Shown: positions 1 to 9,634, numbered from the stretch's first letter. The stretch is DNA of 64,000 nt from Proteiniphilum sp. (GCA_028709605.1 JAQVWR010000004.1:1-64000); one strand, 5' to 3'. The notes: generated from the sequence alone by a model not told the origin. Numbers and translations: made by a program.

Positions 1-614
1 TCCGTACGCAATACACCCTGTCACAACAAGATTCATTTTTAGAGTTTCTCTATCAAATTTCTTCAGACGGGAAGATAAAGGTTACCATGAATTTCAAACC
101 GGGTAAAAAACCGCTGCCGGAAATGCCGGGATTTGGCATGTACCTTATTTTGAAAAAACCATATGAGAATTTCTCCTGGTTTGGCAGAGGGCCTCATGAG
201 AACTATGCGGACCGAAAGAGCTCGGCTGCCATAGGATTGTATCATTCTACCGTTGCAGCACAATATCATCCTTATGTACGGCCGCAGGAAACCGGCAATA
301 AATGTGATGTACGCTGGTTCTCCCTGCAGGACAGTCAGGGGGAAGGGATCCGTTTTCAGGGAGAAGAGCCGCTGAGTGTCAGCGTCTGGAATTTCACACA
401 GGAGGATATCGATTACATCCCGTTCACTATCCAACGTAAACACGGCGGCAGCATTGAACAAAAAGAGCTGATCCGGGTTAATATCGATCATGCCCAGATG
501 GGTGTGGGTGGTGACAATACCTGGGGTGCACAGGTACATCCGGAGTACACGATCACTCCCAACCCCATGTCCTATTCATTTTTTGTCTGCCCCACTGAAA
601 GAATGAATGATTAA
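1..614 (+). CDS. GH2 beta-galactosidase-type glycosidase, C-terminal fragment cut by the window edge
   Basis: The frame is open from base 3 of the window and stops with TAA at 612-614, so the 5' part lies outside. The visible part is the C-terminal beta-galactosidase small-chain domain: the motif WFGRGPHENYADR, then GLYHSTVAAQYHPYVRPQETGN. It aligns by eye with the same region of the full GH2 enzyme at 51341-54736 ([25 protein letters not shown]). Catalytic glutamates would be upstream and cannot be seen. It is followed 75 bp later by a sulfatase on the same strand, so it probably acts on sugars released from a sulfated glycan. Substrate specificity cannot be read from this fragment. Confidence 0.9.
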   Translation, partial: RTQYTLSQQDSFLEFLYQISSDGKIKVTMNFKPGKKPLPEMPGFGMYLILKKPYENFSWFGRGPHENYADRKSSAAIGLYHSTVAAQYHPYVRPQETGNKCDVRWFSLQDSQGEGIRFQGEEPLSVSVWNFTQEDIDYIPFTIQRKHGGSIEQKELIRVNIDHAQMGVGGDNTWGAQVHPEYTITPNPMSYSFFVCPTERMND

Positions 615-689
615 AGAACTGAAAAAGAGCTATTGTATGAAGAGATGGGGTCAAAGAAGAAAGTGGTTCAACCTAAAAAAAACAACACG

Positions 690-2228
690 ATGAATACCGG
701 AAAATTCCTGCCGCTTATGTTGGTTCCGTTGGCCGGCCTCCCGGCTAAGAACCTCCTGGCAACCGATCAGCGCCCCAACATCATCCTCTTTATGGTGGAT
801 GATATGGGGTGGCAGGACACCTCATTACCGTTCTGGAAAGAGAAAACTGCACTCAACGAGCGTTACCACACCCCTCACATGGAGCGGCTGGCTGCACAGG
901 GGATGATGTTCACGCAGGCCTATGCCTGCAGTGTCAGTTCGCCTACCCGCGTGAGCCTGATGACAGGGATGAATGCTGCCCGGCACCACGTAACCAACTG
1001 GACACTGGAGAAAAATAAATCCACCGACCGCAAAAGTGATGTGCTGGAATTTCCTGAATGGAATGTGAACGGTATTTGCCAGGTGCCCGGCATCCCTCAC
1101 ACCTATGAGGTGACTTCCCTGACACAACTGCTGAAAAACAGCGGTTACCACACCATCCATTGCGGCAAAGCCCATTGGGGAGCCATCGATACCCCGGGCG
1201 AAAACCCGCATCATTTCGGGTTCGAGGTGAACATTGCGGGACATGCAGGCGGCGGAGTGGCCAGCTATCTGGGAGAAGAGAATTACGGAAACCGGACCGA
1301 CGGTACCCCGTCCCCTCATCAGGCTGTCCCGGGTCTGGACAAATACTGGGGAACGGAGACGTTTGTCACGGAGGCGCTGACACGGGAAGCACTGAAAGCA
1401 CTCGACAAAGCCAAAAATCTCGGGCAACCGTTTTACCTTTATATGTCGCACTATGCCATACACATCCCTATCGACAGAGACAAACGTTTTTATCAAAGGT
1501 ATATGGATGCAGGACTGTCGGAAAAGGAAGCAGCCTACGCTGCGCTGATCGAGGGGATGGACAAGAGCCTGGGCGATCTGATGAACTGGCTGGAGCAAAA
1601 CGGGCTGGAGGACAACACCATTGTCATTTTCATGTCGGATAACGGCGGGTTCTCTACCGATACCCGCTGGCGCGATGCACCGTTACATACCCAAAACGCT
1701 CCGCTCAACAGCGGAAAAGGATCGGCCTATGAAGGCGGCATACGCGAACCGATGATCGTCAAATGGCCGGGTAAAGTGAAGCCCGGCACCCAATGCAACC
1801 AGTACGTGATCATTGAAGATTTCTTCCCGACTCTCCTGGATATGGCTCAGGTAAAAAAGCGAAGAACTCTTCAACCGATCGACGGGATCAGCTTCGTGCC
1901 ACTCCTGGAAGGCAGGTCTGCCAACAACGCGACCCGTAACCTTTACTGGAACTATCCCAACCTATGGGGTAACGAAGGCCCGGGGATCGGCTCCACCTGT
2001 ACCGTCCGCAGCGGCGACTGGAAGCTGATTTATTACTACGAAACCGGCCAGAAAGAACTCTTCCATCTTACAGAGGATATTGGCGAAACCACCAATCGTG
2101 CGGCACAATACCCGCGATTGGTCAGACAGCTGTCGCAAGAGCTGGGCCATTTTCTTCGCAGTGCAGAGGCACAACGCCCGTTATGGAAAGCCACCGGCCA
2201 GCCCTGTCCCTGGCCCGATGAACGATGA
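690..2228 (+). CDS. Sulfatase (S1 family, Ser-type), exported
   Basis: Predicted arylsulfatase-type hydrolase of 512 residues that removes sulfate esters from glycans. I start at ATG 690 because it gives a signal peptide (MNTGKFLPLMLV...); an in-frame ATG at 633 adds 19 polar residues. NIILFMVDDMGW near the N terminus supplies metal-binding Asp residues. The formylglycine motif is SSPTR with the modified serine at about residue 83, so activation would need an anaerobic (radical SAM) maturase, which is not in this window. Later motifs include FMSDNGG and GKGSAYEGGIREPMIVKWPG, the usual sulfatase metal and Lys/Arg region. It lies 75 bp after the GH2 fragment, converges on the SusCD operon, and probably belongs to the same locus. 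The substrate is unknown. Confidence 0.93.
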   Translation: MNTGKFLPLMLVPLAGLPAKNLLATDQRPNIILFMVDDMGWQDTSLPFWKEKTALNERYHTPHMERLAAQGMMFTQAYACSVSSPTRVSLMTGMNAARHHVTNWTLEKNKSTDRKSDVLEFPEWNVNGICQVPGIPHTYEVTSLTQLLKNSGYHTIHCGKAHWGAIDTPGENPHHFGFEVNIAGHAGGGVASYLGEENYGNRTDGTPSPHQAVPGLDKYWGTETFVTEALTREALKALDKAKNLGQPFYLYMSHYAIHIPIDRDKRFYQRYMDAGLSEKEAAYAALIEGMDKSLGDLMNWLEQNGLEDNTIVIFMSDNGGFSTDTRWRDAPLHTQNAPLNSGKGSAYEGGIREPMIVKWPGKVKPGTQCNQYVIIEDFFPTLLDMAQVKKRRTLQPIDGISFVPLLEGRSANNATRNLYWNYPNLWGNEGPGIGSTCTVRSGDWKLIYYYETGQKELFHLTEDIGETTNRAAQYPRLVRQLSQELGHFLRSAEAQRPLWKATGQPCPWPDER

Positions 2229-2289
2229 TGGGGTTTCCGAAACAGATGGATCAGATCAGGATTTCGTCCTTCACTTTTTAATTTAAACG

Positions 2290-2323
2290 ACTGTCGGAAG
2301 AAGCAGCTGCTTCTTCCGACAGT
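2290..2323. terminator. 34-bp perfect palindrome between convergent genes
   Basis: ACTGTCGGAAGAAGCAG is followed directly by its reverse complement, giving a 17-bp stem with only the central bases as loop. It sits between the sulfatase stop (2228) and the end of the DUF5018 gene (2339), which converge. No long T tract follows on either strand, so it may be a bidirectional transcription stop or mRNA 3'-end protector and not a textbook intrinsic terminator. Confidence 0.55.
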
Positions 2324-2338
2324 AATGAGGACTCCATG

Positions 2339-3757
2339 TTATTCAGTATTTATTTCCCAGACAATCACTCCGGAATTGGTACATAAAAATGCGACCGTTG
2401 CGGTTTTTCCATCGGGTGACACACGTGCCACCACATCTCCGGTGTTATTACTGTTTTTTCCATAAAGAGGATCGATTGGAAAATCGAGCCAGTCATTCCA
2501 TTTACGGGTATGAATCAGGTCCATGATGCTCCCAATGCTGTTGGGGGCTTCTATGACTTTTTTCACATCAAAAACCTCTCTCATCCAGGATTCAGCTTTC
2601 TGTTCAATCATAAAGATATAGTGCTTCCCGTTGATGGGTACATAATCAAAGGCATGGCCTCCGCCTAACCATTGGTGGAAGATATTTTGTATATGATGCT
2701 CCGATGCATATATCGGCTGATGGGTTGTGCCGTCCATATACGTAATAGCCACCTTGCCTGCTCCATCTTCGTATCTGGCAATAAAGTAATTGGCGTTTTT
2801 TCCCAAGGTGGCGGGAACAATGGTGGGCTGCGTTCCCATCTGATATCCCGGGTCATATTCAATTTTATCGGGCTGTGCGGAAACCACCTGCCCGTTTTGA
2901 ATTTCCCAGCGCAAAAACATATTTTGAAAAGAGACCCCCATATACAGAAACGCATGTTTGGTCATATCTCCCCTGACATATATTTTCCGCCCTACGTCAA
3001 TATTCCCGGGTTTATCAATCTCCACATCATAAGAGAATAATAATTTGGGCTTTGCCGCAACACCTTCCCACCAGAACATATGAATGGTGTTGGTGCCGCC
3101 TGCAGGCATCCAACGAGACATATAGAAATTGCAAGCGACGATATTTCCTGCCTCATCACCCGCCATAAACAATGGCACCGTCCGGGTGAGTGTGTCCCAG
3201 TCGATCCCTTCGAATGACAGGGTCCCGGCTTTGGCCCCATCTTTGAGTTTATAATAATCAAACTTGGTCCGTTCATGTACCACCAGATAATCTCCGCTGA
3301 ATGCGATTGCACCGTTGTTATGTTTTACAAACGCAAGTTCGGTTGCAGTCTTTCTCCACAGTTCGATACGGAAAGGGGCACTTGCCGTTAAAGTATAAGT
3401 CACATCTTTGTATAAATTATTAATCGTGATCAGGTGGGGCTGTGTCAAGTCCAGTGTAAGCACCGTGTCGGTTGGAGCAATCAGCTTTGCCCGTTTTGAG
3501 ATGTGTATTTTTACGGGTACAGCTTTTCTTTCTTCTGCCCTAAGGTTCGCCAGCTCCAGATGAATCGTCAGATCATTATTAGAAATAACAGCCGTTGCAA
3601 TCTGATTCCCATCTTGTGCCGTAACCGATAAAATCGGGTTTAAAACCGGATTAATGGGCAAGGATTCATCCATCTCTTTTTCCTCGCATGAACACAACCA
3701 TGAGCCCATGCATAGAAAAAGGCCAATAGAGATGATTGTTCTTATATTCATAATCAT
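2339..3757 (-). CDS. DUF5018-like SusD-associated lipoprotein
   Basis: A 472-residue exported lipoprotein. The N terminus MIMNIRTIISIGLFLCMGSW leads to a Cys (LCSCEEKEMDES), typical of a Bacteroidota lipoprotein with an acidic surface-export tail. An alternative ATG at 3751 keeps the same signal. A bacterial Ig-like N-terminal part (about residues 35-130) precedes a repeat-rich part with many aromatic residues and short beta motifs. The overall appearance matches proteins annotated DUF5018 that sit after SusD genes. It is the last gene of a SusC-SusD operon, 12 bp downstream of SusD. A role as a surface glycan-binding protein is inferred from position; no catalytic motif is recognised. Confidence 0.7.
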   Translation of the reverse strand: MIMNIRTIISIGLFLCMGSWLCSCEEKEMDESLPINPVLNPILSVTAQDGNQIATAVISNNDLTIHLELANLRAEERKAVPVKIHISKRAKLIAPTDTVLTLDLTQPHLITINNLYKDVTYTLTASAPFRIELWRKTATELAFVKHNNGAIAFSGDYLVVHERTKFDYYKLKDGAKAGTLSFEGIDWDTLTRTVPLFMAGDEAGNIVACNFYMSRWMPAGGTNTIHMFWWEGVAAKPKLLFSYDVEIDKPGNIDVGRKIYVRGDMTKHAFLYMGVSFQNMFLRWEIQNGQVVSAQPDKIEYDPGYQMGTQPTIVPATLGKNANYFIARYEDGAGKVAITYMDGTTHQPIYASEHHIQNIFHQWLGGGHAFDYVPINGKHYIFMIEQKAESWMREVFDVKKVIEAPNSIGSIMDLIHTRKWNDWLDFPIDPLYGKNSNNTGDVVARVSPDGKTATVAFLCTNSGVIVWEINTE

Positions 3758-3769
3758 TGATTTAAAAAG

Positions 3770-5746
3770 TTACCACCATGGGTTTTGCACGATACTTTTA
3801 CTTTTATCAATTTCCGCTTGAGGAATGGGAAACAGATAAAATGCTTTTCTGAAAACCCTCTCTTCAAAAGAAACCACATTGTAAAATCCGGTAAATGAAA
3901 AGTTGTTGGATGCCGGATCTCCGGCATTCACATCCATTCCCCACATTCTGCCGCCATCGCCATATTTACGATTATCCACGGCGTCTCCTTCATCGGCAGT
4001 ATGTGCCAGCCATCTGCGACGTGTTGTAAAATAACGATCGCCCTCCAGACATAACTCAATTTGCCTTTCCCTAAGAATAAATGCTCTTTGCAAGTCTTTA
4101 TCTCCGGCAATCTGTGGAGATGCAACAAACACACCGGGGACTCCGGCCCGTTCCCTGATCATATCCCAATATTTACGAATATCCGGATGGGTCGGATTGT
4201 ACTCGTTTAATGCTTCAATATAGTTTAATAAGATTTCTGCGTATCGAGTAAAAACGTTCATATACCTCTGGGGATATTTTCTATCTCTCATATCGGCCAT
4301 GGGATCATTCTTTTTGAATGCCAAATAACCGGTTTTTGAATAAAACGTATGGGATCCCGATTTTCTGGACATTCCTCCGTAATACAGTTCCACTCTGCCG
4401 AAGCCGTCTTTTTGTCCGGGGGAACTATAGTAGTTTCTTTTCACGATATCATCGGGAATTTGTGGGATAACCCGTTTATTATAAAGAATGGAAGCATAAA
4501 AACGGGGCTCTCTGTTTGCATACATGTTCCACTCTCCGGTCCAATGTCCCCATGTGTCGCATTTCCGAATATCCGAGATCATCTCTTTTCGCCCTTGTTC
4601 CGTCCCGATATTTCTGTTGTTCGGATTCCAGTGATTGCCGGGGGAAGTAGCAAATCCCGACGACACATATCCAGAACCGGGGTCTTCAATGGGTTTCCCG
4701 TTCTCCATAAGGAAAGCATCCACCAGCCGCTGGGTGGGGCCGACACCTCCCAAATTGTTAGGCGACGGAGAAGAATGAACCATCCATGCATTAGTCTCGG
4801 ATTCACCCCCACGACCGTAACGGCCGAAGATCACCTCGCAATTCCAACTTTTGAGTTGTACGTCAACCAGTGATTTATAGGGATTAAAAGCCTCATCTCC
4901 ATGCTCATTGTTCTTGTATAACCGTAATTGCGCCTCCGGATACTTTTCGGCGATATCTATTACCTCTTTGCTGGCAGCAGCTGCTTTTTTCCATTTGTTT
5001 TCATCGTAAATCGTATTAGCCAAAGGGGTCCCATCCGGGTTCTTGAAGTCAGCATATTCTTTATTCCCGTTCCATTGGGGACTGGCAGCGAAGGTGAGTA
5101 CAATCGATTTCACTGCTTTGCAGACAATTTTATTGGGTTTCCCCAGCCAGCGGGCATCGTGCCACCAGTGTAAAGGCAAATCTTTCTCCGCTTCGTCCAT
5201 CATCTCGCAAATATAATCTACACATTCATCAAATGGCGCTCTGGCAAAGGTTGTCCAGGGAGCATTGCTCGGCTGTGCCTCTTTGATCAGTACCACGGGC
5301 CCGTACTGACGGATCAGCAGCCAGTAGTAGTAGCCTCGCAGGAATTTCACTTCCGCCTTGTATTGGATTTTCAAATCATTGCTGATCTCCCCGCAACGAT
5401 CGATATTGTTCTCAAAAACAAAAGAAGCACGAATGGCCCTGTACCATAAAGCATATTTATCATAAAAAGTGGAATTGGTGTCCCAGTTTCCCAGGTTGAT
5501 GCCGTAGGTCCGATAGACCGTCCAGGATAAATCGCATTCATCGGAACAGCCCACCCATGGGTCGTCCTGATGAAGATTATGAGGCAGTACCGCTGCATAC
5601 ACATTTGCAAGGTATTGCTCCACTTCAACCCTGGAACTCCATACCATGTCGTCGGTTTTCATATCATCCGGTTGTTTGTCCAGAAAATCGGCACAACTGA
5701 AAAGCCCGAATAAAACAAACAGGAGTAGATTGATATATTTTTTCAT
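3770..5746 (-). CDS. SusD/RagB family outer-membrane nutrient-binding lipoprotein
   Basis: Glycan-binding lid of a SusCD transporter on the cell surface. Lipoprotein signal MKKYINLLLFVLFGLFSC then ADFLDKQPDD, the usual SusD start after the lipid-modified Cys. The family TPR region and the conserved motif RYAEILLNYIEALNEYN near residue 500 are present, as is the C-terminal region with LFPIPQAEIDKSKSIVQNPWW, the classic SusD ending. At 658 residues it is on the long side. It lies 12 bp after the SusC gene and 12 bp before the DUF5018 lipoprotein, so the three are one operon. The ligand is unknown; the neighbouring sulfatase and GH2 gene suggest a sulfated galactose-containing glycan. Confidence 0.95.
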   Translation of the reverse strand: MKKYINLLLFVLFGLFSCADFLDKQPDDMKTDDMVWSSRVEVEQYLANVYAAVLPHNLHQDDPWVGCSDECDLSWTVYRTYGINLGNWDTNSTFYDKYALWYRAIRASFVFENNIDRCGEISNDLKIQYKAEVKFLRGYYYWLLIRQYGPVVLIKEAQPSNAPWTTFARAPFDECVDYICEMMDEAEKDLPLHWWHDARWLGKPNKIVCKAVKSIVLTFAASPQWNGNKEYADFKNPDGTPLANTIYDENKWKKAAAASKEVIDIAEKYPEAQLRLYKNNEHGDEAFNPYKSLVDVQLKSWNCEVIFGRYGRGGESETNAWMVHSSPSPNNLGGVGPTQRLVDAFLMENGKPIEDPGSGYVSSGFATSPGNHWNPNNRNIGTEQGRKEMISDIRKCDTWGHWTGEWNMYANREPRFYASILYNKRVIPQIPDDIVKRNYYSSPGQKDGFGRVELYYGGMSRKSGSHTFYSKTGYLAFKKNDPMADMRDRKYPQRYMNVFTRYAEILLNYIEALNEYNPTHPDIRKYWDMIRERAGVPGVFVASPQIAGDKDLQRAFILRERQIELCLEGDRYFTTRRRWLAHTADEGDAVDNRKYGDGGRMWGMDVNAGDPASNNFSFTGFYNVVSFEERVFRKAFYLFPIPQAEIDKSKSIVQNPWW

Positions 5747-5758
5747 TTTTTCTGATTT

Positions 5759-8700
5759 TTAAAAAGTCGTTCTGATCCCAAAATTAATCTTCCGCGGAAG
5801 CGGATATTTATTCCCGTTCGGTGTTCCTGTTTCGGGATCCCACATCTTCCACTTGGAGAACAGAGCTACGTTGTTTGCCAGTACATAAATTCGCAGGCCC
5901 TGCACACCCCACTGAGAGAGGTGTTTTTTATTTACATTGTATCCCAACTCGATATCCGAGAGACGAAGCAGGCTCCCGTCATAAATATTTCGTGTGGACG
6001 GTTGCCAGTTATTGGTAGAACGCCCGTCCGATAAGCGCGGGTAAAACGCTTTTGGATCGGGGTTGTCAACGGTCCATCTGTCCAGTGCTTTTTTAAACAG
6101 ATTCCCTTTGCCTACCCCTTCGCTAAACGGGATAAAGGTAGAACCGTATAACGGATAAGACACTCTGGCCTGCCCCCTGAAAAAAAGGCCGAAATCAAAT
6201 CCTTTCCACAGAAACTGAGTGCCAAATCCATAGATGATCTCGGGGATATAAGAATAACCGATGGCTACCTCATCATCGATGTCGATAAAACTATCTCCAT
6301 TCGTGTTGTTGTATTTCACATCTCCGGGTCTTACCGGCCCAAATTTCTGCTCGGGACTGTTGTCGATCTCCTCCTGACTCTCAAAAAGGCCGATTGCTTT
6401 CATCCCAAACAGTTGCCCGAATCGATGACCGGTTCTTCTTCGGTATGCATATTCTCTTTCCGGCTCATCCATTTCAATGATTTTATTTTTCGTAAACGCG
6501 AAATTGCCGTACAACTTATAGTAAAAGCCATTCACGGTCTGATTGATTTCCAGGGTTGTTTCAATACCCTGATTGATCATTTTTCCCATGTTGGCAAATG
6601 GCTGTTGGTTAAATCCCGTAATGGAAGGCAGGGATTGGCGACGGATCAGAATATCCGTTCTTCTCTCATGAAAATAATCAATGTCGACAGAAAAGGCATT
6701 TTTAAACATTTTCAGCTCCAATCCGACATCTTTCTTCAGCCCTTTTTCCCAAGTCAAGTCAGACACCCCTATTTGTTCTTCACCGGTACCCGGGATACGG
6801 ATCGGGTCAAGGCCAAAAGCATAGCCTGTTTCTTTGACCGGATGCCCGGGGTTGATCCCTGACCCCCATGTGCTGAGATAGCCGAAACGCATATTGTTGG
6901 GCAGCGCTTCCGACCCGACCAGACCGACAGATCCTCTGATTTTGAAAAAGTCAACAACATCTATATGCCAGAAAGGCTCATTCGAAATCAAATATCCTAC
7001 AGCAGCTGCCGGAAAAAAACCAAAACGTTTGTTTTTGGGGAAATTTTCTGACCCGTTGTAACCCAGGTTAAATTCTCCAAAGTAGATGTCCTTGTAGTCG
7101 TACGTTGTCCGAAATGCGATTCCCTGTTTTCGGTAAGGAAGAGAGAATATGGCGGATGAAGCCGAACCGTTAATAAAATCCCGCTGATAATACATCAGCA
7201 TGCCTCCCACACGATGCCTGTTGTCAAACAGATGGTTGTAGTTGAACTGGGCTTTGGCTTCCACCGCCCTCGTGCTTCTTAAATCTTTGGCATAGCCGAG
7301 AAAATCCTGCCCTTTGTCTACTTCTTTGGTGATTAAAAAACCGGTCTCATCATCTACCCCTTCAACAGCATAGGTACTCATCGCCTTATGCCTTTGCTGA
7401 ATAGTGTTGTTATACGCATCAAACGAGAAGTATCCCTTAAAATTCAGTCCTTCCAATAAAAAAGAGAGATCCTGATTCAGGATCACCTGACTCATGACCT
7501 GAGAGGCAAATCGTTTGTTGTATCCGGAACCCAGCAGTCGTTCAGCAGGGTTCTTTTCCCCAATCTGACTCGGTGCGCCCCATCCCCATTTATGTACCGT
7601 TCCGTCTTCGTTATACTCAATAGGTAAACGAACCGGGGCCGATAGCGGGGTAGAGAGATAGGACCAGTAAAACAACTCTTCTGCCGGACTGGCAAAATAA
7701 GTGGAATAGAGCGTCCTGTTGCCCACACCCGGCTCGTGAGCGTCCGTTAAGTTTGCGCCAATTTCCACATTGAGATGAGAGGTTTTAGATAAGGTCAAAT
7801 CAACGTTCGAACGAAAATTATATCGTTTGAGGGTGATATTAGAATCATATTCGTTTAAATTCCTGTACTCTCTCAGGTTCCCGTTATCTTCGAAATAGCC
7901 GGCGTTAATAAAATAACGGGCTCTTTCTCCTCCCCCTCTTACGTTGATGGAGGCATTCATATTGTTCGACCATTTTTTAAAAATCTCGTCGAACCAGTTT
8001 ACATTCGGCCAAAAGAAACGATTGACGCCGCTCTCAAGGTGGTCAATGTATTCCTCTGAGTAGTTCTCCTTACCAAAAGCTTCATTATAGAGCCTTGCAT
8101 AATTTGCTCCGTCCAGGAATTTGGGCATTTTGAGCAAATCGGAGATGCCATACTCTATCTTGGCTTCAATAACCGGTTTCTGGGCGATTCCTTTTCTTGT
8201 ATTCACCAAAACAACCCCGTTGGCGGCTCTGACACCGTACACAGCCGTGGCCGACGCATCTTTTAACAATGAAATGGATTCTACTTCTTCAATGGAAATA
8301 TTCGACATCTCTCTTTCCACTCCGTCCACCAGGATTAATGGCCGTTGGTTGGCACCAAAAGATGAAACCCCTCTAATCCAAAAGGAAGCCTCGTCATACC
8401 CGGGCTCACCCGAACGTTGCACAATGGTAGCGCCGGCTATTCGTCCGGAAAGAGCAGATGTCAGAGAGCGTTGAGGAATACGCAGCCGGTCCACCTCTAC
8501 TGAGGAGATCGCCCCGATCACGCTGGCTTTCCTTTGTGTTCCCATCCCTACCACAACCGTTTCATCCAGAAGAGTGGTTTCTTCTGCCATGGTAACATTT
8601 ATTGCCTGGTTATCGCCAACGGTTACTTTTTTTTCCTGAAAACCGATAAAAGAAAATACGAGTACCTCTCCTTTATTCGCTTCAATCACATAATAACCCT

Positions 8701-8938
8701 CCGCATCTGTCACCACACCCTTCATCGTTCCACCAATTACAACATTCGCCCCGGGAAGAGGCCGGCCGTTTTGGTCAATGACTTTTCCTCTGATCAGCAT
8801 CCTGCTCTGCCATATTTCATTCATCCCGCAATTTTCATTCGTGTATCCGTTGAATGGGAAAACAAGAAAAAAGATGAAAAACAAATAAACAGGGAACAGA
8901 GAGCATGCACTTACTCGTTTGTACATAAATCGTTTCAT
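5759..8938 (-). CDS. SusC/RagA family TonB-dependent transporter
   Basis: TonB-dependent outer-membrane importer that pairs with the SusD gene downstream. I use ATG 8938 (MKRFMYKR...), which gives a long hydrophobic signal; a GTG at 8962 adds eight residues. Order of domains: signal peptide, carboxypeptidase-like beta sandwich (about 50-125: IRGKVIDQNGRPLPGANVVI), TonB-box/plug (LLDETVVVGMGTQRK, then the LKDASATAVYGVRAANGVVLV plug motif), then the beta-barrel ending KINFGIRTTF. No STN domain is seen, so it is unlikely to signal to an ECF sigma factor itself. It is the first gene of the operon; its promoter must lie in the long 8939-9634 spacer. Confidence 0.95.
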   Translation of the reverse strand: MKRFMYKRVSACSLFPVYLFFIFFLVFPFNGYTNENCGMNEIWQSRMLIRGKVIDQNGRPLPGANVVIGGTMKGVVTDAEGYYVIEANKGEVLVFSFIGFQEKKVTVGDNQAINVTMAEETTLLDETVVVGMGTQRKASVIGAISSVEVDRLRIPQRSLTSALSGRIAGATIVQRSGEPGYDEASFWIRGVSSFGANQRPLILVDGVEREMSNISIEEVESISLLKDASATAVYGVRAANGVVLVNTRKGIAQKPVIEAKIEYGISDLLKMPKFLDGANYARLYNEAFGKENYSEEYIDHLESGVNRFFWPNVNWFDEIFKKWSNNMNASINVRGGGERARYFINAGYFEDNGNLREYRNLNEYDSNITLKRYNFRSNVDLTLSKTSHLNVEIGANLTDAHEPGVGNRTLYSTYFASPAEELFYWSYLSTPLSAPVRLPIEYNEDGTVHKWGWGAPSQIGEKNPAERLLGSGYNKRFASQVMSQVILNQDLSFLLEGLNFKGYFSFDAYNNTIQQRHKAMSTYAVEGVDDETGFLITKEVDKGQDFLGYAKDLRSTRAVEAKAQFNYNHLFDNRHRVGGMLMYYQRDFINGSASSAIFSLPYRKQGIAFRTTYDYKDIYFGEFNLGYNGSENFPKNKRFGFFPAAAVGYLISNEPFWHIDVVDFFKIRGSVGLVGSEALPNNMRFGYLSTWGSGINPGHPVKETGYAFGLDPIRIPGTGEEQIGVSDLTWEKGLKKDVGLELKMFKNAFSVDIDYFHERRTDILIRRQSLPSITGFNQQPFANMGKMINQGIETTLEINQTVNGFYYKLYGNFAFTKNKIIEMDEPEREYAYRRRTGHRFGQLFGMKAIGLFESQEEIDNSPEQKFGPVRPGDVKYNNTNGDSFIDIDDEVAIGYSYIPEIIYGFGTQFLWKGFDFGLFFRGQARVSYPLYGSTFIPFSEGVGKGNLFKKALDRWTVDNPDPKAFYPRLSDGRSTNNWQPSTRNIYDGSLLRLSDIELGYNVNKKHLSQWGVQGLRIYVLANNVALFSKWKMWDPETGTPNGNKYPLPRKINFGIRTTF

Positions 8939-9171
8939 AAAATTTAAATTTTTGATTTTCACTAAAGCCAGGCTATTGCTGCGTTTGACAAATCAAAAGC
9001 AAGCTTTTTCGCTACTCTCACTTTTCACAATAGGTCAATGGTATCATAGGAAACTTGCTCTCATCAGCCACTTGTGTGAAAAGGATATTCCTGCTCGTTT
9101 CATAGAGGATACATACGTTCATACCTGAATCGGCTTAAAAAGCCTTAAAACGCCAATATTTAAGTGCATAT

Positions 9172-9190
9172 TCACCTGATAATCAGGTGA
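9172..9190. promoter_or_regulatory. 19-bp perfect palindrome, candidate operator
   Basis: TCACCTGAT-A-ATCAGGTGA, a perfect dyad with one central base, 234 bp upstream of the SusC start. No T tract follows and no gene ends here, so a terminator is unlikely. Size and symmetry fit a binding site for a dimeric regulator. The regulator is not identified. Confidence 0.45.
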
Positions 9191-9315
9191 CAATAAGGTT
9201 ATTTTCCCCCCTTGCGGATCATAGGGGTTCATGCTTCAATCGTTAAACATTTTTATTTTATGATAAAATTAATTGTTTTAAACAGTGGCGTTGGAATAAA
9301 ATGCGCAGTATAATA

Positions 9316-9338
9316 CTCTAAAAACGCAAATTTTAGAG
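9316..9338. repeat. Inverted repeat CTCTAAAA-N7-TTTTAGAG
   Basis: Perfect 8-bp arms around a 7-base spacer. The right arm overlaps CAAATTTTAGA (9327-9337), which recurs at 9375-9385. It may be a second regulator site in the SusC/thr spacer, or a weak hairpin. Function unknown. Confidence 0.3.
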
Positions 9339-9606
9339 ATGTTTCCCTATAAAACAGCTCATTAGGGTTCACTCCAAATTTTAGATCATTTAACTTTTTA
9401 CTGCTGTTTGTATAGGAAGGAAAAATCACACCGTCATTCGGCCGCAGCCGCTGTCCGGCTCTTTTCTGTGTATTTCGCCTGTTATGAAAGCAGGAAAGGA
9501 ATCATTTTTATTTGCAGGATACGATTGCTCTTATATTGCAAAGAGATATTTTTATGTTAAACCCAGTTTTTTTTCGCAAAATGGTCATTTTTACCAATTA
9601 TTCCCT

Positions 9607-9614
9607 TAACTTTG
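9607..9614 (+). promoter_or_regulatory. Bacteroidota -7 element of the thr operon
   Basis: TAACTTTG matches TAnnTTTG and lies 20 bp upstream of the leader-peptide ATG at 9635. No clear TTTG -33 box is visible at 19-21 bp spacing. The position makes the leader peptide the first thing translated in the transcript. Confidence 0.5.
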
Positions 9615-9634
9615 CAGCAAATGAATTGCTCAAC

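Larger units (their letters stand above)
8939..9634. other. Long divergent intergenic control region
   Basis: About 700 bp between the SusC gene (-) and the threonine leader peptide (+) with no convincing gene. It holds a 19-bp palindrome (9172-9190), an inverted repeat (9316-9338), two copies of CAAATTTTAGA 48 bp apart (9327-9337 and 9375-9385), and the probable thr promoter (9607-9614). I found no CAAAnnTA (reverse -7 element) that would mark the SusC promoter, so that promoter may depend on another sigma factor or a weaker site. Confidence 0.6.
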
